Translations under genes and position numbers: made by a program
The notes under the pieces: generated by a model
The model's database searches: none
What the model was told of the DNA's origin: nothing
What the model saw: the letters and a program-made list of their open reading frames with translations, nothing else
Shown: piece by piece, positions 16,663-26,140 of the stretch
Position numbering within the stretch: position 1 is the stretch's first letter
How the letters are laid out: every line of letters begins with the position of its first letter
Source: Cloacibacterium caeni
GTDB lineage: Bacteria; Bacteroidota; Bacteroidia; Flavobacteriales; Weeksellaceae
Length of the DNA: 64,000 bases
Assembly: GCF_907163125.1 (NCBI RefSeq)
Contig: NZ_OU015319.1
Coordinates: forward strand, 62,001-126,000
Reading direction: 5' to 3'

Positions 16663-17724
16663 ATGAAGCATATCTTTACCATTCATTCTCCGATTACTTT
16701 TTTTTCTGCATGTGCAGTAATATTTCAAGAAAAGTTAGCTCATGAAGATGTAATTATAATTAATGATGGATATAAAGTTCCTTTTAAAATAGGCACAATA
16801 GTAGACTCTTATCAGCAACAAGAAAAAGGAATCTGGCGAAAAATTAAAAATTTTAACTTAGTAAAAGCGTATGATCAATACATCAAGGAATTAACCCATG
16901 GTCAGCAATTCATAGCTTATATTGATTTAATGCATGCTTACCAAAGATTATTGATCACCCATCCTAACTGTGTAAAATTTAATTTCATTGAAGAAGGAAC
17001 AGCAAGTTATGTAGTGCCAGATAATTTACTTTTTATAACCAATGGAGCGAATCAAGTAACTTTTAGGAATAAAAATAATAAACAATTGGCAATTTCTCTT
17101 TTTCGTGTGATGAGAGGGGTAAATATTAGAGTGTTAAGCCTTCCTTTTAATCCGCAATCTTATGCAGGGATAAATGAGATAAAATTCTATACTTTTTCGG
17201 AACACGGATTTCCAGGAATAGAAAGAGAAAAAAAAATAATATTAAATCCTCATGAAATTGATCCTACAATATGGAGTAATGAAGATTATTATACTCAGAT
17301 TAAGGATGAAGTGATATGGATTGAAGAATCTTTCCCTAGAGTATATAAAGTGGCTGAGGGAAATTATGAAACTGCAATTCTTAAAACAATTGCTCATTTA
17401 AAACAAAAAGGCATAACAAAAATTTTGGTAAAACTAAGACCTAAAAGTAAAGCATCAAATTCTTACTTAATAGATATTTTGAAGAAAAATAATATAAAAG
17501 TAGAAGTCATGCCAAATACTATTATTGCAGAATGGTTATTTATTCAGGCAAAGAATTTACAAGTAATAGGTATTGTCTCATCTTTACTCTTTTACGCTTC
17601 TATTTTTGGACAGCAATCATGGTCATTTTTCGAAGATATAAAAGAAAAACCGGATAACCCATTCGAAAAGATGAAATTTTACTGGGACGAAGTAAATCAT
17701 TTAATTGATGTAAACTTTAATTAG
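16663..17724 (+). CDS. Putative glycosyltransferase, polysialyltransferase-like
   Basis: 353 residues without signal peptide. The N-terminus (FTIHSPITFFSACAVI) and an acidic IEEGTASY motif (about 109-116) followed later by VKLRPKSKASN and GIVSSLLFYAS resemble the alpha-2,8-polysialyltransferase and GT52 families, which have a D/E-D/E-G motif and an HP motif. The HP motif is not clear here (LRPKS is in its place), so the family call is tentative. Its position immediately after legF makes it a good candidate for the enzyme that adds legionaminate to the glycan. Confidence 0.5.
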   Translation: MKHIFTIHSPITFFSACAVIFQEKLAHEDVIIINDGYKVPFKIGTIVDSYQQQEKGIWRKIKNFNLVKAYDQYIKELTHGQQFIAYIDLMHAYQRLLITHPNCVKFNFIEEGTASYVVPDNLLFITNGANQVTFRNKNNKQLAISLFRVMRGVNIRVLSLPFNPQSYAGINEIKFYTFSEHGFPGIEREKKIILNPHEIDPTIWSNEDYYTQIKDEVIWIEESFPRVYKVAEGNYETAILKTIAHLKQKGITKILVKLRPKSKASNSYLIDILKKNNIKVEVMPNTIIAEWLFIQAKNLQVIGIVSSLLFYASIFGQQSWSFFEDIKEKPDNPFEKMKFYWDEVNHLIDVNFN

Positions 17725-17756
17725 ATAATCCCCAAAACACTATTTATATTAATACT

Positions 17757-19049
17757 ATGTTTAAAACGGATAAAGGATATTTAATTTTATTAATGTTTTT
17801 CTCTCCTATATTAGGTTTGATAAATCTTCTTAAAAGTAAAGATGATCGTGTTCTGATATTTTTTGGAATTCTATTTTTTGGAATTGCGGGAAGCTGTTAT
17901 GTATATAGACCAGGTTCAGACGGCGAAAGTCATTTGGCAAATGCAATATTACATTACACAGATATGTCAGTTAAGGTTTTTTTTAATGAATTTTTTGAAT
18001 TAGCTACATTAAATAGTGCTAATTCAGGGGCTAAAGACCTTTATTTACATTGCATATCCTATTTAGCAGCTTCTGTTTTTGGAATCCCAGAGCTTATACA
18101 TGTTTTTGCAGGATTGGTTTTAGGATACTTTTTTTCTAAATCAGTTCTTCTTATATTACAGAATAAATTAAGTGTTAAAAAAAATCGAATTCTAATTGGG
18201 TTTATAATTGTATTATTGTTATACAAAAGTTTAGGTGCTATGAATTCTATTAGAATGTGGACGGGTATGTGGATTTTTTTCTATGGTGCTTTAAGCTATG
18301 CTACTACAAAAAAAAAGAAATATCTTTTGATTTTATTATTATCAATAGTTGTTCATTTTTCCTATCTCGTTGTTTTGATTCCATTTATTGGAGCCTATAT
18401 TTTTAGACGACGAACTCACATTTTAACAATATTTTATTTATTATCTTTTGGACTTACTTTAAATTTTGCAAATATTGAGAATTACATCCCTAAAACTAGT
18501 TTAATCGAAAGCCAGCAGGATGCCTATGTGGTTGATTCTGAAGAGGATGTAGCGCGTATGGAAAGCCGTAACGAAATCCAATCAAAAATTAATCGAAATT
18601 TTTATGTTACCTATGGTGAAGTATTTTTTACTTCAATTTTAATTCCAGGATTAACTTTAGTTTTATTATTTTTCTTTAATAGTAAGTATGCTGATGATCG
18701 TTTTAATTTTTTAATGGCATCAGGGATAGGGTTATTTTCTTTTTCAAATGTAGTTACTTTTTCACCTACCATTTCTGGTCGAGTAAAAATAATTGCGGGA
18801 CTTTTTATTATAGCAGCTACTATCCATTTGCTTTTTACCCTAAAGAAATATCAGCTTTCAAAAAAGAATATAACATTACTAAATAGGATTCTGGTGATAT
18901 TTCTTATTGCATCCATTCCCATGGTACTTTTCCAAATGTCTTATCTCATCCAAATATTAAGTTTCTTTACATTAGTATTGCCACCAGTATCGTGGTTCCT
19001 AGGAAATGCCGATTTTTCTATTAGAGAGGGGATAAGTCACTTATTTTAA
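17757..19049 (+). CDS. Multi-pass membrane protein, Wzy/EpsG-like polysaccharide polymerase
   Basis: 430 residues with roughly eleven hydrophobic segments and a larger loop around 245-280. GTGs and catalytic motifs are not conserved in this class; the pattern of helices with short charged loops, the periplasmic-type loop and the place after leg genes and before a glycosyltransferase suggest an oligosaccharide-repeat polymerase of the EpsG/Wzy kind. The N-terminal YRPGSDGESH segment is the best-conserved-looking part. No close family was recognised, so the call rests on topology and context. A second Wzy-like gene is at 50154. Confidence 0.6.
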   Translation: MFKTDKGYLILLMFFSPILGLINLLKSKDDRVLIFFGILFFGIAGSCYVYRPGSDGESHLANAILHYTDMSVKVFFNEFFELATLNSANSGAKDLYLHCISYLAASVFGIPELIHVFAGLVLGYFFSKSVLLILQNKLSVKKNRILIGFIIVLLLYKSLGAMNSIRMWTGMWIFFYGALSYATTKKKKYLLILLLSIVVHFSYLVVLIPFIGAYIFRRRTHILTIFYLLSFGLTLNFANIENYIPKTSLIESQQDAYVVDSEEDVARMESRNEIQSKINRNFYVTYGEVFFTSILIPGLTLVLLFFFNSKYADDRFNFLMASGIGLFSFSNVVTFSPTISGRVKIIAGLFIIAATIHLLFTLKKYQLSKKNITLLNRILVIFLIASIPMVLFQMSYLIQILSFFTLVLPPVSWFLGNADFSIREGISHLF

Positions 19050-19061
19050 TTAAGAAAAATT

Positions 19062-20219
19062 ATGAATATAGCGTTATTTTTAACTCGAGAATTAGACCCC
19101 AATGCAGGAGGAGTGCAAAGAACTACTTCTAAACTGGCTAAAATTTTTGAAGCACAGAAACATAAAGTAATTATTGTTTCTTATATAAATGATACAAACT
19201 CTGTAAAGGATTATGAGGGGATTAAGTTGTTTCAAGTCAATGAAAGAGAACCCTCAGCATTAAAGAAAATTTTTCAGGAGGAACAAATAGATTGTATCAT
19301 TAATCAGATGGGCGCTTCTTTAGAATTAACAAAACTATTATTGAAAGTAAAGCCTAGAGATACCAAAATCATTAATACCCTAAGAATAAATCCACTCAAT
19401 TTTTATGATAATCATAAGAATACACTCAAAGATTTTTTTGAAAGAAAGAAAATAGGATTTCTAAATACCTATATTACAAGAAAAATAATTTTGGCGTATC
19501 ATATATTTAGACAAAATGTAGAGCTGGGTTTTATCGTAAAAAATACAGATGCATTTGTGATGTTGTCAGAAAAATTTAAACCAGAATTATTATTTTTAGT
19601 ACCAAAACTTAAAAAATACTTACATAAAATACACGGAATCGGAAATCCATTTCTGAGACCTGAATTAGATATTAAGACGCTCCCAAAAGAAAATATAGTA
19701 GTTTATGTAGGAAGTCTTAATATTAGACAAAAAAGAGTAGATTTACTATTAGAAATTTGGGAAAAACTACATGCTCAGTCTCCAGACTGGAAATTTTGGG
19801 TATTAGGAGAGGGTCCTGAGAAAAAAAATATGGAAGAATTTTGCAAAAAAAATAATCTAGATAGAATACATTTTTTTGGTAATGTAAACCCTAATGATTA
19901 TTATAAAAAAGCGAAAATTTTCCACATGACCTCTGCTTTTGAAGGTTTCGGGAATGTATTGATAGAAGCCCAGAGTTATGGCTGTGTACCGATGCTTTTT
20001 GATTCTTATTCTGCTGCCTCAGACATCGTTTATCATAATGAAAATGGAATATTAGTTCAACCATTTGATTGTAATGAATATGCGGCAGAAACAAAAAAAC
20101 TCATGGATAATCCAGAAAAGACTTCTGAACTCGCACTCAATGCCTACGAAAATGTATTAAGATTTTCTTATGAAGAAACCTATAAAAAATGGGAGAAGGT
20201 TTTTGAAACGATTAAATAG
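19062..20219 (+). CDS. Glycosyltransferase family 4
   Basis: 385 residues, GT-B fold. N-terminal FLTRELDPNAGGVQRTTSKLA is the acceptor-side start; the donor domain shows VVYVGSLNIRQKRVDLLLEIWE, WVLGEGPEK, and the E-x7-E motif in SAFEGFGNVLIEAQSYG. Retaining GT4 enzymes typically use UDP- or GDP-sugars at the cytosolic membrane face. Specificity is unknown. The last eight codons (KVFETIK and stop) reappear, with mostly synonymous changes, at 23856-23879 after the dTDP-sugar cassette, which suggests recombination at this 3' end. Confidence 0.85.
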   Translation: MNIALFLTRELDPNAGGVQRTTSKLAKIFEAQKHKVIIVSYINDTNSVKDYEGIKLFQVNEREPSALKKIFQEEQIDCIINQMGASLELTKLLLKVKPRDTKIINTLRINPLNFYDNHKNTLKDFFERKKIGFLNTYITRKIILAYHIFRQNVELGFIVKNTDAFVMLSEKFKPELLFLVPKLKKYLHKIHGIGNPFLRPELDIKTLPKENIVVYVGSLNIRQKRVDLLLEIWEKLHAQSPDWKFWVLGEGPEKKNMEEFCKKNNLDRIHFFGNVNPNDYYKKAKIFHMTSAFEGFGNVLIEAQSYGCVPMLFDSYSAASDIVYHNENGILVQPFDCNEYAAETKKLMDNPEKTSELALNAYENVLRFSYEETYKKWEKVFETIK

Positions 20220-20224
20220 GTTTT
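20196..20224 (+). repeat. Direct repeat copy 1 at the 3' end of the GT4 gene
   Basis: The last codons of the GT4 gene plus five bases downstream. 26 of 29 bases match 23856-23884. The three differences (TTT/TTC, ACG/ACA, ATT/CTT in codons for Phe, Thr, Ile/Leu) are two synonymous and one conservative, as expected if both copies derive from homologous coding ends. Confidence 0.6.
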
Positions 20225-20388
20225 AAAATTAGAATTATTTAGTTTTTTTAATTTTCAAAGAATAAAAATAGTGTAAACACAATAAATTATGATAATCCTG
20301 CTAGACATGTATAGACCAATTAATGTAGTTCTTATCATGAAATGAGCAATATAAAACAGTAATTTTTATTAAATTAATACAAAATAAT

Positions 20389-20793
20389 ATGGATAAACCA
20401 AGAATAATTGATTTACCGAAAATATTTGATCCTAGAGGAAATCTCTCATTCATTGAGAATGAAAAAAATATACCTTTTGAAATTAAAAGAACTTATTGGA
20501 TTTATGATGTTCCAGGAGGAGAAAAAAGAGGTGGTCATGCATACTATCATTTGCAAGAATTTATTGTTGCGTTAAGCGGCAGTTTTGACGTTGTATTACA
20601 TGATGGAGAAAAAGAATTTAGATTTCATCTAAATCGTTCTTATTATGGACTTTATGTTCCTAAAATGTATTGGAGAGAATTGGAAAATTTTTCAACTAAC
20701 TCGCTAGCTTTAATTTTGGCAGATAATGATTATAATGAAGATGATTATATTAGAAATTTTGATAATTTTAAAACAATAAAAAATGGAAAATAA
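20389..20793 (+). CDS. FdtA-like cupin (sugar 3,4-ketoisomerase family), variant active site
   Basis: 134 residues of the WxcM/FdtA/QdtA cupin family, which isomerises dTDP-6-deoxy-4-keto-glucose to the 3-keto sugar. Marks: DPRGNLSFIE, WIYDVPGGEKRGGHAYYHLQE (in part), DDYIR near the C-terminus. In characterised FdtA/QdtA the metal-free active site uses two histidines of an HAH motif; here it is H50-A-Y52, so the second is Tyr. The next gene is a standard HAH version, so this copy may have a changed or accessory role. It overlaps the next gene by 11 bp. The 169 bp upstream (20220-20388) hold only the repeat copy and AT-rich DNA. Confidence 0.78.
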   Translation: MDKPRIIDLPKIFDPRGNLSFIENEKNIPFEIKRTYWIYDVPGGEKRGGHAYYHLQEFIVALSGSFDVVLHDGEKEFRFHLNRSYYGLYVPKMYWRELENFSTNSLALILADNDYNEDDYIRNFDNFKTIKNGK

Positions 20794-21199
20794 TATCACT
20801 GTTTTCGATTGTAATCTTATTTATTTACCTAAAATTGAAAATAGAGCAGGAAATATAACTCCAATTCATAATAATATTGAGATTCCTTTTCAGATAAAAC
20901 GAATTTTTTATTTATACGATATCCCAGGAGGAGAATCAAGAGGAGCTCATGCTCATAAAGAATGTCATCAATTTCTAGTAGCTGCAAGTGGGGCTTATGA
21001 AATATTGTTAGATGATGGAAAGTCAAAAAGATTAGTACAACTAAACAGACCTTATATAGGCTTGCATATTCCACCTGGAATTTGGGCTTCTGAAATCAAT
21101 TTTTCATCTGGATCAATTTGTTTGGTTTTGGCTTCACATGAATACAGTGAAGATGATTATATAAGACAATACTCAGACTTTTTAAATTATAAAAAATGA
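20783..21199 (+). CDS. fdtA: dTDP-6-deoxy-4-keto-hexose 3,4-ketoisomerase, FdtA/QdtA-like
   Basis: 138 residues, cupin fold. Marks: LPKIENRAGNITPIHN, FYLYDIPGGESRGAHAHKE with H56 and H58 in the catalytic HAH motif, HQFLVAASG, LNRPYIGLHIPPGIW. This is the standard form of the enzyme and, with fdtC and fdtB directly following, points to dTDP-3-acetamido-3,6-dideoxy-galactose (Fuc3NAc) or -glucose (Qui3NAc). The C4 configuration cannot be told from sequence by eye. The dTDP-4-keto-6-deoxyglucose substrate would come from rmlA and rmlB at 39464 and 37726. Overlaps fdtC by 4 bp. Confidence 0.88.
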   Translation: MENNITVFDCNLIYLPKIENRAGNITPIHNNIEIPFQIKRIFYLYDIPGGESRGAHAHKECHQFLVAASGAYEILLDDGKSKRLVQLNRPYIGLHIPPGIWASEINFSSGSICLVLASHEYSEDDYIRQYSDFLNYKK

Positions 21200-21747
21200 T
21201 ACACCCATTATCAGACGTTCAGACAGATAAAGTTGGAGAAGGAACAAATGTTTGGCAGTATGCTATAATTCTAAAAGGAGCTACTATTGGAAAAAATTGC
21301 AATATTAATTGTCATACATTCATTGAAAATGATGTTGTTCTTGGAGATAATGTAACAGTAAAATCAGGTGTTTATTTATGGGATGGTATAACAGTAAAAG
21401 ATAACGTTTTTATTGGCCCAAATGTTACGTTTACTAACGATAAAAGGCCTCGTTCTAAAAAATATCCTGATTCTTTTCAAAAAACCATCATAAAAGAAAA
21501 TGCCTCAATAGGAGCAGGAGCTATTATTTTAGGAGGAATAGAAATAGGAGCTAATGCAATGATTGCTGCGGGTTCTTTAGTTACAAAGAATGTACCTGAA
21601 AAAGCCTTAGTAAAAGGAAGTCCTGCTATAGTTTCTGCATGGTTAAATGATGACGGTACAAAAATGGAATATAAGAATGGTTTTTATGAAGATAATAAAG
21701 GTAATAAGTGGCAAGTAATTAATAACGAATTAATATTAAAATTATGA
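21196..21747 (+). CDS. fdtC: dTDP-3-amino-3,6-dideoxyhexose N-acetyltransferase, FdtC-like
   Basis: 183 residues, mostly a left-handed beta-helix of hexapeptide repeats (about 10-145). The N-terminus [20 protein letters not shown] and [17 protein letters not shown] match the WxcM N-terminal/FdtC acetyltransferases; [27 protein letters not shown] forms late coils. A C-terminal tail of about 30 residues ([20 protein letters not shown]) follows the helix. Acetyl-CoA is the expected donor. Starts 4 bp inside fdtA and overlaps fdtB by 4 bp, so the three genes are translated together. Confidence 0.86.
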   Translation: MIHPLSDVQTDKVGEGTNVWQYAIILKGATIGKNCNINCHTFIENDVVLGDNVTVKSGVYLWDGITVKDNVFIGPNVTFTNDKRPRSKKYPDSFQKTIIKENASIGAGAIILGGIEIGANAMIAAGSLVTKNVPEKALVKGSPAIVSAWLNDDGTKMEYKNGFYEDNKGNKWQVINNELILKL

Positions 21748-22859
21748 ATAAAGTTCCATTTTTAAATTTCGAACCCATACATTCTGAGATTAAAGTAGAA
21801 ATGTTAAAGGCTTTTGAGGAAGTGTATGATAGTTATTGGTACGTATTAGGAAATAAAGTGAAGCAATTTGAAGAAGAATATGCAAGCTTTAATCATACAA
21901 AAGCATGTGTGGGTGTAAGCAACGGTTTAGATGCATTGCATTTGTCTCTTAAAGCCTTAGGTATTGGCAAAGGAGATGAAGTGATAGTGCCTTCTAATAC
22001 ATATATTGCTACAGTTTTGGCTGTTTCTTATGTTGGAGCAAAACCTGTTTTTGTGGAACCTAATATTGAAACTTACAATATTGATTTTTCAAAGATTGAA
22101 GAAGCAGTTACTCCTAATACTAAAGCAATAATGCCAGTACACCTGTATGGTCAGGCCTGCGAAATGCAACCAATAATGGATATTGCAAAAAAATATAATT
22201 TATTTGTTATAGAAGACAATGCGCAATCGCAGGGAGCCACTTATAAGGAAAAAATCACTGGATCTTGGGGCGATATTAACGGAACAAGTTTTTATCCTGG
22301 GAAAAATTTAGGCGCAATTGGAGATGCAGGAGCTGTAACAACAAATGATGAAAATTTAGCGGAAAAAGTTAAAATTTTACGCAATTACGGGTCACAAAAA
22401 AAATATTACAATGAATTTATTGGTCATAATATGCGTCTAGATGAGTTGCAAGCCTCTTTTTTGAGTGTAAAGTTGAAATATCTAAAAGAATGGACTTTAA
22501 AACGTCAAGAAATAGGCGCTTGGTATGATGAAGCTTTAAAAGAGATCGAAGGATTAATATTGCCAAAGATCGCCGAAGGCGCAACTCATGTTTACCACTT
22601 GTATGTTATTCGCACTAAAAAAAGAGATGAGTTGCAATCTTATTTAACTGAAAAGGGCATAGGAACATTAATCCATTATCCTATACCACCTCATTTACAA
22701 GAAGCATATGAAAGCTTAGGATTAAAAAAAGGAGATTTTCCTATTGCCGAAGAATTGGCAGAAACTTGCTTAAGTTTACCTGTTTGGCCTGGAATGGGGG
22801 TAGAACATGTAGAATTAATTTCAGAAAATATAAAAGCCTTTTTCAATGAACAAATTTAA
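21744..22859 (+). CDS. fdtB: dTDP-3-keto-6-deoxyhexose 3-aminotransferase, FdtB
   Basis: 371 residues, DegT-family PLP enzyme. Marks: [49 protein letters not shown] (in part), [17 protein letters not shown], and [17 protein letters not shown] with Lys187 as the PLP lysine. NGLDAL and YPGKNLGA are hallmarks of the FdtB/QdtB subgroup rather than PglE, PseC or LegC types, all of which also occur in this window. Overlaps GT2 by 14 bp. Confidence 0.9.
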   Translation: MNKVPFLNFEPIHSEIKVEMLKAFEEVYDSYWYVLGNKVKQFEEEYASFNHTKACVGVSNGLDALHLSLKALGIGKGDEVIVPSNTYIATVLAVSYVGAKPVFVEPNIETYNIDFSKIEEAVTPNTKAIMPVHLYGQACEMQPIMDIAKKYNLFVIEDNAQSQGATYKEKITGSWGDINGTSFYPGKNLGAIGDAGAVTTNDENLAEKVKILRNYGSQKKYYNEFIGHNMRLDELQASFLSVKLKYLKEWTLKRQEIGAWYDEALKEIEGLILPKIAEGATHVYHLYVIRTKKRDELQSYLTEKGIGTLIHYPIPPHLQEAYESLGLKKGDFPIAEELAETCLSLPVWPGMGVEHVELISENIKAFFNEQI

Positions 22860-23754
22860 GTATCGCTTTACTATTTTTACTCCATGCTACAACTCAGAAA
22901 AATTTTTGGAAAGAGTTTACAGGAGTGTAAAAAATCAGACATATAGAAATTTTGAATGGCTTATAATTAATGATGCTTCTACAGACGGGACAGCTGAATT
23001 GATAAAAAAGTATGAAAAACTTTCTGATTTTCCTATACGAGTAATTAATAATCCAGAAAACAAAATGCTTTATTATAATTTCAATACGGCATTTGATGAA
23101 GCTCAAGGTGAATTGATGATTTTTGCAGGACATGATGATGCCTTTGATGAAATCACTCTCGAGAGATTTAATAAAGTATGGGAGGAATATGGCTCAGACG
23201 AGATTGCAGGAATTTGGTGTAGGTGTAGAGACCAACATGGGAATATAATTGGTTCTTCTTTTCCGAATGATTTGATAATATCTAGTTATCACGAAATGTT
23301 TGAAAAGCACATTTATGGTTCTCAAGAAAGATTCGTTGTTACTCAGACCAAAATATTAAGAGAAAACAAATTTGACTTAACAGGTTACAGAACTGGGGAA
23401 GTATTTTTGTGGTCAGATATTGGGATGAAATACAAAACAATATATATGAATGATGTTTTAAGAACATATTATATTGAACCAGAAAATTCAAATGCTTTAA
23501 CCAAAAGAGGACGAAAAAAAGTTGCTTTAGAAACTTATCTCTACTATATAGAGTTTCTAAATAGATATATTACAAAAGTGCCAAACGCTTATTTTCTTAA
23601 AGCTAGGTTTCATTTTGCTACTGTTTATTATGGAATTATAAGTGATAAACCTTTTTATGGTGTAATAAAAGATATAAAAATGTTATTTTCTAAAATATTT
23701 TGCTCTTTTTTATATCCAATAGCCTTCTTAGTTGCTAAAAAAAATAATGATTAA
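22846..23754 (+). CDS. Glycosyltransferase family 2
   Basis: 302 residues, GT-A fold. N-terminal [21 protein letters not shown], then [14 protein letters not shown], and a DxD-like FAGHDDAF (about 88-95) as the metal/nucleotide site. A hydrophobic C-terminal stretch ([15 protein letters not shown]) suggests membrane attachment. Overlap with fdtB indicates that the deoxy-amino sugar made by the cassette is a plausible donor, but donor and acceptor are inferred only. Confidence 0.83.
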   Translation: MNKFKYRFTIFTPCYNSEKFLERVYRSVKNQTYRNFEWLIINDASTDGTAELIKKYEKLSDFPIRVINNPENKMLYYNFNTAFDEAQGELMIFAGHDDAFDEITLERFNKVWEEYGSDEIAGIWCRCRDQHGNIIGSSFPNDLIISSYHEMFEKHIYGSQERFVVTQTKILRENKFDLTGYRTGEVFLWSDIGMKYKTIYMNDVLRTYYIEPENSNALTKRGRKKVALETYLYYIEFLNRYITKVPNAYFLKARFHFATVYYGIISDKPFYGVIKDIKMLFSKIFCSFLYPIAFLVAKKNND

Positions 23755-23855
23755 ACAAAATTAGAGAGCCCAGTTTTAATTTACATTTTATCTAATTTTT
23801 AACAATAAGAAGTTATAAATAATAGGTCTTAATTTCTATAAATCTATCATTAAAA

Positions 23856-23884
23856 AAGGTTTTCGAAACACTTAAATAGGTTTT
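23856..23884 (+). pseudogene. Relic of a glycosyltransferase 3' end (direct repeat copy 2)
   Basis: Read in frame from 23856: K-V-F-E-T-L-K-stop, almost the same as the C-terminus of the GT4 gene ending at 20219 (K-V-F-E-T-I-K-stop), with the downstream AGGTTTT also shared; 26 of 29 bases match. Upstream codons do not resemble the GT. It therefore looks like the leftover end of a homologous GT gene in the 149-bp gap after the GT2, on the far side of the fdt cassette. No other coding potential is visible in 23755-23903. Confidence 0.5.
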
Positions 23885-23903
23885 TATTTTTTACACTTAA
23901 ACT

Positions 23904-25043
23904 ATGCTATCTAATCTTAAAAATAGAGTAAGAGCTCATTTAATCAATTATAAAGGCTGGAGTACCAAAAGAAAGATTGTCGTTTTTGAAAGCGATGATT
24001 GGGGTGCTATCCGACTTCCAGATATTACAAAAATTGAGGAATACAGAAAACGATATCCTTATCCTAAGAATCCTTATCTTAAATATGATTCTTTAGCTTC
24101 GGAAGAAGACTTAAATGTATTGTTTTCATTGATAAGTGATTGCAAAGATAATTTTGGAAATCATCCAAAATTGACTTTTAACACGGTAGTAGCTAACCCA
24201 GATTTTAAAAAAATTAAAGAATCGGGTTTTAAACAATATTATTATGAACCTTTTACAGAAACGTTAAAAAGATTTTCTAACCATTCTCAATCCTTTAATC
24301 TATGGAAGAATGCAATTGATGAAAAGTTAATGTATCCTCAGTTTCACGGGAGAGAGCATGTAAATGTACCATTATGGTTAGAAGAACTAAGAAATGGAAA
24401 TCAAGAACTCCTAGATGCCTTTGATCTAGGGACGTGGAGTGTTCCAGAAAATAAAAGCTCAATAATTAATCTTCAAGCTTCACTAGATTGGATTAAAGAG
24501 CAACCTTTTACATATCAAAAAGATTTTTTAGAAGAAGGATTAAAAGAATTTCAAACAGTTTTTGGTTTTTGCTCAAAAACAATTATACCAAATAATTATA
24601 TTTTTGATCCTAATCTCAATACTATATTGAAGGAAAATGGTATTAAAGGTGTGCAGGGTATGAAATACCAAAAATTACCTTTAGGAAATTCTTCAAATGG
24701 TAAAAGAGAAATGATTAGAAGATATGTAGGTGATAAAAATGAAGCAGGCTTATTCTATTTGGTAAGAAATTGCGTCTTTGAACCCTCTCAAACGTCAGAT
24801 AATTATGATGATGTATCAATGTGTTTGCAAAATATAGATAATGCTTTTTTTTGGAACAAACCAGCAATTATTGATACACATCGTTTAAATTATATAGGAA
24901 GTTATGATGAAAAAAATAGAGATATAAGTTTAAATAAATTGAGAATTTTGTTGAAAAAAATTTTAAAAAAATGGCATGATGTAGAGTTTATGACATCAAA
25001 TGAATTATTAGATATTATAGAACAAGAAAATTCTCTTTTATAG
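23904..25043 (+). CDS. Polysaccharide (de)acetylase-like protein, ESDDWG/FHGREH family, copy 1
   Basis: 379 residues, no signal peptide. Three short motifs are shared with the paralogue at 28446: VVFESDDWGAIR (about 26-37), PQFHGREHVNV (about 147-157) and DTHRLNYIGS (about 327-336). The acidic pair and paired histidines recall NodB-type carbohydrate esterase metal sites (DD, HxxxH), and proteins of this type are often labelled polysaccharide deacetylase in Bacteroidota. This is a resemblance; no activity is known to me. TLKRFSNHSQSFNLWKNAI matches the same place in copy 2, so the two genes are homologous along their length. Preceded by the relic gap and followed by a 77-bp spacer. Confidence 0.55.
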   Translation: MLSNLKNRVRAHLINYKGWSTKRKIVVFESDDWGAIRLPDITKIEEYRKRYPYPKNPYLKYDSLASEEDLNVLFSLISDCKDNFGNHPKLTFNTVVANPDFKKIKESGFKQYYYEPFTETLKRFSNHSQSFNLWKNAIDEKLMYPQFHGREHVNVPLWLEELRNGNQELLDAFDLGTWSVPENKSSIINLQASLDWIKEQPFTYQKDFLEEGLKEFQTVFGFCSKTIIPNNYIFDPNLNTILKENGIKGVQGMKYQKLPLGNSSNGKREMIRRYVGDKNEAGLFYLVRNCVFEPSQTSDNYDDVSMCLQNIDNAFFWNKPAIIDTHRLNYIGSYDEKNRDISLNKLRILLKKILKKWHDVEFMTSNELLDIIEQENSLL

Positions 25044-25120
25044 TATTTTATACATAATCACAAATAAAACAACTTTGACGAGAAAATAAGATAATAAAAC
25101 TTGTCAGCAAATGATAAAGA

Positions 25121-26137
25121 ATGAGTAAAATTTTAGTAACAGGCGCAGCAGGCTTTATAGGATTTCATGTTAGTAAGAAATTAATTGATTTAGGTTTTGA
25201 AGTTTATGGTATTGATAATTTGAATGCCTATTATGATGTAAGATTAAAACTAGATAGATTAAAAGAATTAGGTATAGATATACAGTCTGAATTATTCATG
25301 AGACAACAGGAGGTGAAAAGCGGAAGCAATGAAAGTTTTCGTTTTTCTCAAATGGATTTGGTAGATGAACACAGATTAGACCACCTTTTTCTTAAAGAAA
25401 AATTTGATGCGGTTATCAATTTAGCAGCACAAGCGGGAGTAAGATACTCCATAGAAAACCCTAAAGCATATATTCAAGCAAATGTAGTAGGCTTTATGAA
25501 TATATTAGAAGCCTGTAGAAGCAATCAGATTAAGCATTTAATCTATGCCTCTAGTTCTTCGGTGTATGGCAATCAGCAAAAAGTACCATTTTCTGAGAAA
25601 GATAGAGTAGATCATCCTATAAGTTTATATGCGGCAACCAAGAAGAGTAATGAATTAATGGCACATGTTTACAGCCATTTATATGGACTAAAAACTACAG
25701 GACTCCGTTTCTTTACCGTTTATGGACCTTGGGGAAGACCAGATATGGCACCATTTTTATTTACAAAAGCCATTTTGAGTGAAACGCCAATTAAGGTGTT
25801 TAATAATGGAGATTTAATGCGAGATTTTACCTATATAGAGGATATTGTAAAAGGAATTATAGAAGTATTGATTACAGATAAAATTCAAGAGAATTATAAT
25901 ATTTATAATATTGGAAATAATACTCCTGTAAAACTATTAGATTTTATACAAGCTGTAGAAGGGGCATGTAACAAAAAAGCCCAATTGGATTTTTACCCAA
26001 TGCAAGATGGAGATGTATACCAAACCTTTGCAGATATAGAGGATTTAAAGGCAGTAACAGGATATATTCCCAAAGTAAAAATTAATGAAGGAATACAAGA
26101 ATTTGTCAATTGGTATAAAGCCTATTTTAAAAAATAA
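25121..26137 (+). CDS. UDP-glucuronate 4-epimerase-like NAD-dependent epimerase
   Basis: 338 residues, extended SDR. Marks: TGAAGFIGFHVSKKL (NAD-binding), IDNLNAYYDVRLK, INLAAQAGVRYSIENPKAY, SSSSVYGNQ, YAATKKSNELMAH (YxxxK), GLRFFTVYGPWGRPDMA. The LAAQAGVRYSI and PWGRPDMA stretches are typical of enzymes interconverting UDP-GlcA and UDP-GalA. UDP-GlcA could come from the UDP-glucose dehydrogenase at 36438, so UDP-galacturonate is the likely product. Followed after 3 bp by a GT4. Confidence 0.88.
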   Translation: MSKILVTGAAGFIGFHVSKKLIDLGFEVYGIDNLNAYYDVRLKLDRLKELGIDIQSELFMRQQEVKSGSNESFRFSQMDLVDEHRLDHLFLKEKFDAVINLAAQAGVRYSIENPKAYIQANVVGFMNILEACRSNQIKHLIYASSSSVYGNQQKVPFSEKDRVDHPISLYAATKKSNELMAHVYSHLYGLKTTGLRFFTVYGPWGRPDMAPFLFTKAILSETPIKVFNNGDLMRDFTYIEDIVKGIIEVLITDKIQENYNIYNIGNNTPVKLLDFIQAVEGACNKKAQLDFYPMQDGDVYQTFADIEDLKAVTGYIPKVKINEGIQEFVNWYKAYFKK

Positions 26138-26140
26138 ATC

